Positions 33,201 through 45,200 of a stretch of 64,000 nucleotides of DNA are shown here, piece by piece. Source of the DNA: Bemisia tabaci (Eukaryota > Arthropoda > Insecta > Hemiptera > Aleyrodidae); assembly GCF_918797505.1 (NCBI RefSeq), contig NC_092802.1, positions 14,671,383-14,735,382 of the forward strand, read 5' to 3'. The position numbers and the translations under genes are program-made. Position 1 is the first letter of the stretch; the number at the start of each line of letters is the position of its first letter. The notes beneath the pieces are model-generated. The model was given only the letters and a program-made list of their open reading frames with translations. It was not told the origin of the DNA and did no database searches.

Positions 33201-36200
33201 TTATCAGAATGTTCCGTATATGTGTCAGTATGCAATTGCGAGAAACCAATTAACATGAACAAAAAACGATGTTATCAGAAATTGAAAGAAATATGGCAAC
33301 CTTCGTAGTGAGGGGGCTGTAAAGCCGCCCTCCCTCACTCCTCAAGTAATGTCCTTGAGTCAAGTTCTGCAAAATTATTCTTTATGGAAGATGCTTACGG
33401 TCCCATTCGCCGAAAGTAACGTGAAAAAACAGCTATCAAGGATCCCAATTTCAATAGTCATGAAAAAGTGTGTCAAACTCGTATTAAAACTCGTTATTCG
33501 GCTGAAAAATGATGAAAAATGGAATCTACGACGAAAAATACATAGATGAGTGTAATTTGCTCTATTCTAAGGGTGGGAAATCTCCGTAATCAGAGAAAAT
33601 AAGACGCGTGATGCGCGATGACCGACCCCTCCCATTGACTCGATCCACCGTGCGGCGCGCGGCGGGCTGTGCTGCGAGGATTTAAAAGGATAGTCCGCTC
33701 TAGAGAACAGGGGGAACGGATTCTTTTTAAAAGGTGTTTTGGCAACGTTGTTTTTTTACATTTAAACCTATGGAAATGTATCGATTCTTGGAGGGACTAG
33801 GTGCTCCGACAAAAATCGATGATTTACCATAGGTTTTAATGGGGGGAATCCGATGTTGTCGAATTGCTGGATCCGCCTCTGAAGGAGGCGAAGGTTGAAA
33901 TAACACCGCAGATGAGGGCCGGTTGAATGGAGAGGTTCAAATAATGATCAGCATCGAAATTTTTCGACTTGATCTTGACTTTCGACGATGGCTTGATGAC
34001 GGAACGCAACGCTGCTGTGCTAAAGAAAAAGGTCATATAAACATTCTGACGTTGCCAAATCTACTGATGAAAACCCCTTTTTTCTTAAATTCGTGCACTT
34101 ACTCTTCACATGGAAAAATTCACATCGGATCTAGAGTCCAGAGACTTAAAACATCGACAAGAAAAAGTACTCTTGATTCAATCAGAATTTAGCTTAAATC
34201 AAGAACCAAGCCTCTTAATTTAAGCGGATTTCGTTTTGGTTCAAGCAAAAATCCGATTAAAATCAAGAGTATTTTTTCTTGTCAATGTTTTCAAGAGTCT
34301 GGACTCTAGATCCAATGTGTTTCTTTCGAGTGTTTAGAATTTTAATAATCTTAAATTTTGGATCTAATTTGTGAAAAAATAGCGAAGAAAAATATTCACG
34401 ACTATCTTCGAAATCGGACATTTTGTCACAACAAATTTGGCAACGTTTCAATGTTCATACGGCGTTGGAATGGGCGTTAGGATAGGGGGTGGTTTTCGGA
34501 TTTAAGGGGTGTTCATGATACTTTATCCGTGTGGATAACTCGAGTTCAGAGAGCTGGAAGGTACCACTTCAGTTGAGGCTGCTTCGATCCAGGAGGGGAG
34601 TATATGAGTCCTTCATTTCAGGTTGAGAGCCTTTTATATCCAATTTGCACATGAACCCATGTTTCCTCTCCTTTTATTATTTCACTAGACGCTTTTCGAA
34701 ATACAAACAATGAGCCGAAATTTAAGGAATGGATTTAAGCATCGCATTATTCAAATGTCATGATTCTCCTTGAAAATTTTCGTCGATGACTTAGCACCTT
34801 ACTCGTTTTTGGCTCATGTATGTTGCAGGCTGTCAAATCATCAGCAATTTGAAAGTATAAAGTGCGTGTTTACTCGTTAAATTGCAATAATTCAACTAAG
34901 AGCGCCTTCAAACCCCAGTGATACCCTCCGCTTTGGCAAGCTGTTAGTTTGCCACTACATCTCTATCTCTGGCAGATCCACCTTGACTGGCAAAAGCAGT
35001 GCTCCACTGCTCCCATTCCATGTCCCTCAAAAGTTCCGGGATTCGGAACTTTTTTGTTCCAATTTCTCTCCTTCAATGACCGTCAAAAGTTCCGGGATTC
35101 GGAACTTTTTTGGTCCAATTTCTCCCACTCCAGGACCGTCAAAAATTCCGCGATTCCTCTTAGATTTTTTCGAAAATTCCGAGAAAGTTCCGGAAAATGC
35201 AAAAAATCCAAAAAGTTCGGGAATTTCAAAAGTTCCGGGAAAAATTCAGGAAAATCTCAAAAGTTCCGGAATTCGGAACTAGTTCCGGGAAATGGGAGCA
35301 GTGGGCAAAAGCAAACACGACAAAATCCGGATTTCCCGGTTTTCGCTGACACTCAACACCGGACACCCCTCGCAACGCAACGCAGGAGAAACACCGCCCT
35401 CCTCTACTGCCTTGCTCAGGAAAAACGCCGTATGAACCTTCAGGCGTTGCCGGATTTCCTTTGATAAAACACGAATTACCTGGTAAACTTAAGAATATTT
35501 TCCTCCCACTTTTCAGATAATTTTGTTCGCAATTTCATCTAAAGTTCCTGACAATTTCAAGTAAACATTTTCATAACATTCCTCAAAAATAAAACATTGT
35601 ATCGGAGGAAATTTGGCAACTCTCGAACGTTCATACGGCGTTGTTCCTTAGCACGCAGTCCGCTTCCGATCCGCGCGTCGTGTATTTCGAACGCCCCTCG
35701 AGACCGAAGAACCCGGGGAAAAATATTAGCGCTCGCTGGAAACTGAGCAGGGTGCACTTTTGGGGTCGCGGGGTCGAGCCTTGTTGCGCTTTCCGCTCCG
35801 AGCCCTGGAATTAACGTCCCTGTCGAAGCCCCCCCGTTACCCTTCGGGGGGAGGGGTGGGGGCGGGGGCGGCAACGTGGGGCGGCACGTGTTTCGCGAGT
35901 TTTCTCCGGATCCGGGGTCGCACTTGTCTCGACAACCTTCTGCTCCGCATAAATTCCCGCAGACAAACCGCTGCCGGATCACCCGCCAATCCTCCCGTCC
36001 TAAGGAACAACGCCGCACGGTGGATCGAGTCGATAGGAAAGGTCGGACGAAATTTGGAGACTTCAAGAGCATATAACTCCGTTTATACAAAATTTTGAGA
36101 GTTCTGAAAGCGGTTCCAATGGTTTCCTCATGAAATTTTCTTCAAGAGGCACCCCTTGAAATTTAAAATGTGACGGAATGAACATCAAAATTTGCAGTTT

Positions 36201-39200
36201 TAGTCAAAAATTTCATGTCCGACCTCTCTAATTGATTCGACCCATTGTGCGCCGTATGAACTTTTGAAAGTTTCCGGATGGAGATGTTTCATGTGTGAGG
36301 AATTTGCGATTTGACTGTTGATTCTTATGTGAAATTTCGCGAGAAACACGATGGTGCCACTGGTTTTCCCTGAAATCAACCCCATAAAGGTACTATATCT
36401 GCGCCGTCATATCGCAAGTTCTTCCCCTTGCTCTATAACTATGCTGTGGTGTTTCCGTTTGTTTTATTTGCTGTGGTGCTTCAAGGGTTACGTGAGCAAC
36501 ACATCCGATGATAGGAGGGACGAAGTCTATCCTCGTTTTTTTCTAAAGTTTTATTCTGACAAGTAACGACACTTGATTAGCAATCTAGCGCGGAGCATTG
36601 CGAGTTCAAGCCTCACGCCATCGCGCCTTCAATTCTGCGCACGCAACACGGACATCCATCAAGTACGAATAGTTGTAGCCCTGCGCCGTCATCAACGCGT
36701 TTCCTTTCCCTCACTCTATTTTCGTTGTTTGTTTGCTTCCATTTGTCCTACGTGCAGTGGTTCTTCAAGGGCTACGTGAGCAACACAGCCGGAGTTAGGA
36801 GAGATCTATTCAGGCCTCGTTTATTACTTTCTACCGAATTCGAGCGACATTTCACTGGTAACACAGAGTGGAGCATTGCGAATGCAGATGTTGCATGTGT
36901 GAGGAGTTTGCGATTTGACTGTTGATTCTTATGTAAAAGTTCGCGAGAAACACGATGGTGCCACTGGTTTTCTCTGAAATCATCTCCAAAGCTCAAAAAA
37001 AGCTCTCAAGTTGAGGCCAAAATGCAGGGGATATCCCACCCTACCCTGAGAGTCCACCTCTACATCAAAACAAACTATCCATGCAAAGATATGGAGCAAA
37101 TACATTGACAGGACTGCCACTCTATTTGGGGACTCTAAAACTGAAAACACGGCAACCCTGCTAATGTATTTGCTCCCTATCTTTGCATGGAGAGTTTGTC
37201 TTAATGTAGAGGTGGACTCTCAGGATAGCGTGGGATATCCCCTCGATTTTGGCCTCAACTTGAGAGCTTTTTTTGAGCTTGGGAGTTGATTCCAGAGAAA
37301 ACCAGTGACACCATCGTGTTTCTCGCGAACTTTTGCGTAAGAATCAACAGTCAAATCGCAAATTCCTCACACATGCAACATCTTCATTGTGGTTCCTTAT
37401 TATAAAATATCCTATATTTATGCGAAAAACTTGGCAACGCGAAGGAGAAAAAGGGCAGGGGGCGACGGGAGAAAACCGGGGGGCCGGCGTCATCGGGGAC
37501 CGGTCGGGGGACATTTGTTTGGGGCGACGGACGGCGTGCGATTGTCACTCATGTTACCCCAACCTGCGTCGCGTCGATTGAATTATTATTCTCCCGCGAA
37601 GCCACGCTTCCACAGGCTTCTCGCGACGCCAAGTTGGGGAGCGCGCGGTTACGTTAATGGGTGGGGGTGCAATGATTCCAAACCTCTCTGCGGGCTGATT
37701 GTTGAAATTGATAGACAAAGCGATAGACAAAGAAGATATGAGGAGTATGGAGCGATCCTAGTGGTTGAAATGGTTGGTTCTTATAGACTAACGAGAAAAT
37801 GACGGACTAATTGAAGGGTCTCTCGTGGGTTGCCATTACTTATTGCCTGCCTCATTTGACCCAAAACTGAGCCATTTCTCAGCTCAGTCTGTTACCCCTC
37901 ACTGGAAAAAAAAACACATTGTATCTGGAGTCCAGACTCTTGAAAACATTGACAAGAAAAAATACTCTTGATTCGATCAAATTTAACCTTAGATCAAAAG
38001 GAAAACCGCTCAAATTAAGAGGCTTGGTTCTAATTGAATCAAGAGTATTTTTTCTTGTCGATGTTTTTAAGAGTCTGGACTCTAGATACAATGTATTTTT
38101 TTCCAGTGCTTCTCTTTGTTTTGATTTTCTCGGCCATCATGATCTGCAGGTGTCTATTTGGAATTTTCATATATTATTTCTATTCTTCCGACTGAAAATG
38201 GCTCAGTTTTGGGCCGAACCGTCTCGGGTTTTTAATGTGTAATTTTTAGCCTTGTTCCCCGATTTTTCCCCTACGTTTTTTATATCTCTCCTTTTTGTTC
38301 CAGCTGAGCTTTGCGACAGACCCATCTTGCGTCGCATACTGTCCGTGGAACCGTGGCTTTATATTACGCGCCGAGTAGGGTCAGGCCGGCGGCCTGCCAT
38401 TTCACGACTCTCGGGGTCGACGGAACCGTTACTGGTGAGCGAAAAAAAATTCTGTCGATTTCCTCCCAAGATACATTTGCTCTCGAAAGATTTAAATTTG
38501 TAGAGAGCGAGACGAGAGAGGGGGGAAGAGAAAGGGGGAGAGAAAGAGAGAAAGAAATGACAACGATCGCTCGCACGCGTTTCTAAGGGCAGATGTCAAA
38601 GGTCAGCGATGGAAATGTTTGCAAAAGTGGTACTTTCCACACTATTCATACACGCTTGTTTTTTATAGGGGTTGATCAGACCCAGAGTGGCCACAGGCAT
38701 TCAAGATTTGAAATTTCGGACTTTTTCGGATTTTCTCTGGTCAATTTTAAGAAAATTTCTTGACCAATAATACAACTGGAATACATTTTGCAAAAATGAA
38801 CTAAGCAAGAGCATTCCTATGTTGCTAAGATTGTGTACGAGTATCTTATAGTCGTTCAATAAAATTACTGAGATCATGCAAAAAATTAAATTTGCGGAGG
38901 TAATTTTCGTCTTTAAGTTATAGTTTCTTGGGAGTAAAGATAAAATTAGTTGAGATAATCTGTGTATATTTTTTGTAAGTTGTAAGTTGTAAGTTTGCAA
39001 GTTGCAGAATCTTAGCGACATTGGAATGCTCTTGGTCCCTTTTTGCAAAATGCAATCCAAACGCCTAGATTTTGAAACTGAGCTTTTAAAGGAGGAAAAA
39101 CTTGGGAGTTTTATTCCAGTGTGAATCACCCCATGTATTCTGCCTTGATAAGGAAGAACGCCGTATAAACCTTCTGGGGTTGCCAAATTTCCTTTAGTAA

Positions 39201-42200
39201 ATCACGAATTTCTGAGGTACTTTGTCTCCAGTTTTTCAGATAATTTTGCTCGCAATTGCACCTGAAGTTCCTGAGCATTTTATGGAAAAATATTCATAGC
39301 TCTTCTCAAAAATACACGTTTTATCGAAAATTTCAAACGGAAATTTGGCAACTCTTGAATGTTCATACGGCGTTCTTCCTTAGCACGGCAGTAATAGAGG
39401 AACATAAGGACGGCCTCGAAGGGCGAGCTGTGCGAAATCCAATAAACTCGCCGAAACTGGCGAAAAGCGGCGTTCACGATCCGCCCTGTCAGGAAAGAAG
39501 AGGCGAATCCGCTATACGTCCGGAGCAGAGAAGGAGAACCCCGCTCATTCGGAGCGGGTGCACTCTGCAGCCGTTTCAGGGCTGAAATATGATTTCAGTT
39601 CGAGAGGTATAATCGGGCGGGTTGGAGCATTATTCATGCCATTGTTTTTCGCTCAAAGCTCCTTCTCAATTTTGGTGTGTGCGCGCTTCAGAGGGAAACC
39701 TTATGCTCGAGAAGCTGTAAACGTGGGGGTATTTACGGCGAGGACTGGGTTGCCATTGAAATACGGGCCTTCACCGAGGAAAAATGGGGTACATTTGAGG
39801 GGCTTGGAGGACAAGGCGCATAAGTGCAGTTTTTGAAAAAATTGAGATAATAATGATTTTGAGTTACACCAGTCGTAATGCATAATCTGTGATATATTCG
39901 CTCTCAAATTCCAATTTTTAAGCATCAAAAAGTCAGTTTGAACTTTCTTTCCAGGGCCGGGGGTGGCCACAAGGGTCGCGGCCTATGGCGGCAAATTTAG
40001 GGGGCGGAAAATGTTGTAATTTTTTCAAATGTAGGTGTAAAGAAAAAAATCTGATTCAGTAAAAAAAACAAATGAGGAAAGGCGAAAAAATCTCTCATAT
40101 CCTGAGAGTTAAAGTATAGTAATTTCTAATTTGTTCGTCTTTCGGTGATACAAGAGATAGCGCCTTTCATTAGTCTAGTTGAGAGAGAAACCAAACACGC
40201 AATTTGGCCTGGAACGGCACGGCGCAGAGAGCAATGATGGCGAGAACTTGAGATGGAAAGGAGAAGCCCTATTGGCGCACCGGTCAGCATGAAACACATC
40301 TTAGCGCCTAAAAGACTCCATGAATACTTTACGCATTGAGTCAAACGTAGTGCGGTTAGCAGCGGTTGGCGTGAAACTCATACTGCCTACAAGACTGCAT
40401 GAATACTTCACGCATTGCGTCAAAAACAGTGCGGTCACTTGGTCGGCAGCGGTCAGCATGAAACACATCTTAGCGCCTACAAGACTCCATGAATACTTCA
40501 CGCATTACGTCAAACGTAGTGCGGTCAGCAGCGGTTGGCATGAAACTCATAGTGCCTACAAGACTGCATGAATACTTCACGCATTACGTCAAAAACAGTG
40601 CGGTCACTTGGTCAGCAGCGGTCAGCGTGAAACGCATAGTGCCTACAAGACTGTAGGGATACTTCACGCATAGCGCCAAACACAGTAAGGTTGGCGCGGT
40701 GGCGGAAATTAAGATCATTAGACCACATTCATGTTTATTCTTATTCATAATTGTTTCGTTCTTTTCTTATAAAGGAAAGGCATCGTCCACACAGAGATAG
40801 GTCTACGGAACTTAATTTTCGAGCAAAGTTCCGTGAACTTTTGCTAGTGTTGACAGGGATGAGGAACTACTATTTCTGACACGGTTTGGAAACAAAAACA
40901 ACATATCGATTTCCAAAGTGCCAAGCCACGTATCTCCGTTTGCGACGTTACAGACTTCCTGCCGTACTTTACTTTTTCGTTGGAAAACCGGTCAACGTAA
41001 TTATTTGACAACTTCCTCGATTTTCCTTCTCTGTAAGCAGTTTTCTTTTGAGGATACGTGCTTTTATAGATGAGCCAGAAATAATAGTTCCTACGATGTA
41101 GTCTGAACATCAGTTCATCAGTTCATATCAGAAATTCATGATTATTTTTCTTGGTTCCCAAGAAATACTTGCCTAATGAAAACTGTGCCCCCCCCCCCCC
41201 CCCCCCCGCGCCAGTGAAAAGGGAGAAAGTCATGTTTCCAGCATCGGATTTTTATTCCTTAATGAACACTGGAAGAAAAAAAACACATTGGATATAGAGT
41301 CCAGACTCTTGAAAATTTTGACAAAAAAGAAACCCTTGATTCAATCAGATTTAAGCTTAAATCAAAAGGAAATCCGCTCAAATTAAGAGGCTCGCTTCTT
41401 GATTTCATCAAAAATCCGATTGAATCAAGAGCATCTTTTCTTATCGAATTTTTTAAGAGTCTGGACTCTAGATCCGATGTGTTTCTTTTTCCAGTGAATC
41501 CCAGTTTTCTTCCGGATTTCAGACACCATAATTCCGGAGTGGAAAGTTCGGCAGCACGGCGCCGCGCCGCTTCACGAACACGGCTCTTCGACTTAAATTT
41601 AAAAATACCGAAGTGGCACTCACAACAAAAGGATTTATTGCGCCCTTTTCATTGACAACCCCCTCCCCCACCTGGACCGGGGGGGGGGGGGGGCGGCACT
41701 AGGGCCGCTCCTCCACGTTTCCGCGAGGAATCACTTCTTAGACAGCGCCCCGTCCTTCCTCGGGTTGTTGACGACTTAAAAATACATCTTCCAGACATTA
41801 ATTTGCGTTCCCCGCCGCGAGCGTAACCTACGGCGAAGCGAGGGAGAGGGGCGTCAAAATATAAGTACAAATTGCGTGTTTCGTGTTGGCGCACACTTGG
41901 GCGAGGAACAATTATCGATTAATAACCTCCCCGCGGTTTCCCGGGCTCGGGCTTTCGAGCGGAGAAAGTTGGGGCTAAGTCTATGTTAAGACAAAAATAG
42001 TAAGGCTGAGTACGGGGTAATGTTGAGGTTAGGTCGTGGAGCTTTTACAGGGTGTCTAGTATTTTTTAATTTTGAAAAATCCCGATTTTTCCTGATATTT
42101 TATAAGAAATTCCTGATTTTTCCATTTTGAAAATTCCCGATATTTTCCTGATTTTTCTCGACTCCTGGCAGGGTAGGCAAAAAGCAGTACGACTTTCTCC

Positions 42201-45200
42201 GCTGAGGAGATTCGCGTAAGAAAAATTCCTGATAAAACGTCCGATTTTTCCGATTTTCCTGATATTTTCCGGATCGGCTGAAATTCCTGATATTTTCCTG
42301 ATTTTTCTCGACTCCTGGCAGGGTAGGCAAAAAGCAGTACGACTTTCTCCGCTGAGGAGGTTCGCGTGAGAAAAATTCCCGATAAAACGTCCGATTTTTC
42401 CGATTTTCCTGATATTTTCCTAATCGGCTGAAATTCCTGATATTTTCCGGGTTTCCCGGTTTTTCCTGATACTGGACACCCTGTTTTAGGGCTCAAAACG
42501 GCAGCCAACCTATGAATTCAAAGTATCCAAAGTGATACATTATTACAACTGTTACGCCCCGTCGTATGTGAGGCACGACTATGACTTAATTTTGACATAA
42601 TTTTACTCATTTTTGCGGAAGATCACTCATTTTTAAATATTTTTGGCCATCTTAGTTTGATATTAGAATCTTGAGGATTGGCAGTAACATTTTTTTGTGT
42701 TGGAGGGATGGCTGTCTTTTTGGGCCTTGAGGGCTCCATATTACGTGTCCATACTCTCCCTTAAGATACTCTAGGCAATACTGTTGGTGAACGTTGGCGG
42801 AATTTTTTTAATTTACGTAGACGGTTCTTTAATTTTTTGATCGCTAAGATGATGAAACGAATCCATTAATATTCAACCAGTACTTGTAGAGTATCCCGTG
42901 AGTGATTCTTTTCGATTCATCGTGATTTTTGAGCCATTTCCCGTAAAAAACAACTCTCCTTCATGCTCCAGCTGACGGTTGCAACAGGCCCATTCTGCCG
43001 TGTTGAGGAAAAACGCCGTATGAGCCTTCAGGCGTTGTCAAGTTTCCTCCGATAAAAACCGAATTTACCGGGAATATTATTTCCAAAATTTTCGGACAAT
43101 TTCTTATAAAATTTAAGACATTAAAAATGTTTACACAATTCAATATAAAAATATCTAAAAAGTTCAAGGAAAAATATGCATGAAAGTGGTCAAAAATACA
43201 TATTTTATCCAGGGAAATGGAGATGTTGTGAGGAATTTGCGATTTGACTGATGATTCTTATGTAAAAGTTTGCGAGAAATACGATGGTGCCACTGGTTTT
43301 CTCTGAAATCAACTCCCAAGCTCAAAAAAAGCTCTCAAGTTGAGGCCAAAATGGAGGCGATATCCCACGCTACCCTGAGAGTCCACCTCTACATCAAGAC
43401 CAACTCTCCATGCAAAGATAGGGAGGAAAATACATTAGCAGGGCTGCCGTGCTTTCAGTTTAAGAGTCCCCAAATGAAGTGGCAGCCCTGTCAATGTATT
43501 TACTCCCTATCTTTGCATGGAGAGTTTGTCTTGATGAAGAGGTGGACTCTCAGGATAGCGTGGGATATTCCCTCCATTTTGGCCTCACTTTGAGAGCTTT
43601 TTTTGAGCTTGAGAGTGGATTTAAGAAAAAACCAGTGGCAACATCGTGTTTCTCGCGAACTTTCACATAAGAATCAACAGTCAAATCGCAAATTCCTCAC
43701 ACATGCAACACTCCATTTGGCAACTCTCGAATGTTCATACGGCGTTTTTCCTTTGCACAGCGGCACTGTGATGCGATACGATTATGAATGATAATGCACA
43801 CGATGGAAGAAATTCGACAACGTCAGAACGTTCAAACGGCGTTCTTCCAGAACACGACAGTGTGGATAGCTCGACGGAGCCGTGTTCGCCTCATCAATCC
43901 CTGCGAATTTCCCCGCGAAGAGTCCTGCATATTAGAAGTCGCGCCAAGTCCCTACGCGATCCCTGTGTGTCCTGGATTGTTTCCTCGTAATTGCACCCGT
44001 GCCCGCGTCGGCAAAAGCAAAGGACTCAACCGCCGTGTCGTGCAAAAGAGCAGTAACTCCAGGCGGACGTGAGCCACGGTTGGCACGTCCTCTAATGCGC
44101 TCTGAAGCTCACTGGAGTTACTGCTCTCTTCCATGGCACGGCAATAAAAGGGCCAACGACCGGAAATGGAAATTCCCGGAAACTAGCTCGCTTGCTCAAA
44201 GGAAATATTTGGGCGGCCAGGTCAACGTGTTTCCGGCTTGCTTCAAGCTAGAGTACCTATACTGCGGGCTGATTATTGAAATTGATAGACAAAGCAACAG
44301 ACAAAGAAGACAAAAAGGGTATGGAGGGATCCTATTGGTGGAAGCGGGTGATGGCAATGGACTAAGGACGTAGGTAATAGACTGACTAATCGCAACCCAC
44401 GAAGAGACCCGATACTAAGTCCATCATTTTCTCCCTTAGTCTATAAGAACTACCCATTTCAACCAACAGGATTGCTCTATACTTCTTATGTCTTCTTTGT
44501 CTATAGCTTTGTCTAAAAATTGCAATAATCGGCCCGCAGGAAGGGCACGGGCAAGTCGAAATATGGAGCTCATAGACGCTACTAGTGCCACGTCACAGTC
44601 GGTATCGGTTGTATCGAACTGGATCCAAACAATCAAACATAACCTTACTATTCAACTTCAAACTATAGAATTTCAGAAATTATTCGCGCAGTTTGAGAAA
44701 AAAGTTGCGTTGGAGACAATTTTTTTAATCACGGAACGTTCCTGTATTATTAAGTTGACGGGATGAGGCAGTTGTAGAAAAGAGAAAATGCCTACTACAC
44801 GGAGAAAAAAACTTCGTGCCTGAGACCCGAAGTTGAGGTCATACGGATCTCTGAAGTTTTCTGATCACGCATCGGAAAACTTTTGGTCGAAGTTTTTTTC
44901 TCCGTGCACAGCTTCCTTCGCAAAAAGCTATGCGCCTAGCTGGCTTTTGCCCTGTGCCTTCATGTCTTTTTCCCCCTTTTCGGGTGCCTTCACATTTTTT
45001 TTACCTCTTTTCAGTAACTGCTCTACGATTGGCCTGATAGAGCGCTTTTTGTACCCCTGAACGACAATTTGAATAAATATCCTAAAACCCGCCCGTTTTC
45101 GAAGTAGGAGCTTTCAAATTCACGCGACATGGGTCTTGCCTTCTCAGGGAATATGTTACCACGAACAATAAGCAGCGTTATTACGAAGAGAGACAAGTGT

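Noticed and set aside
35557..36098. GC-rich frames of 112-177 codons around a poly-Pro/Gly stretch
   Set aside because: Frames are open on both strands because of GC-rich low-complexity sequence and cross repeats PalC and K.
40281..40690. CRISPR-like array
   Set aside because: The units are contiguous 82/87-bp repeats without unique spacers, in eukaryotic DNA.
42056..42508. 150-codon minus-strand frame with repeated KNQENIRNF-like words
   Set aside because: It translates a PalB element with an internal duplication; the same words arise at 21,968 and 25,380.
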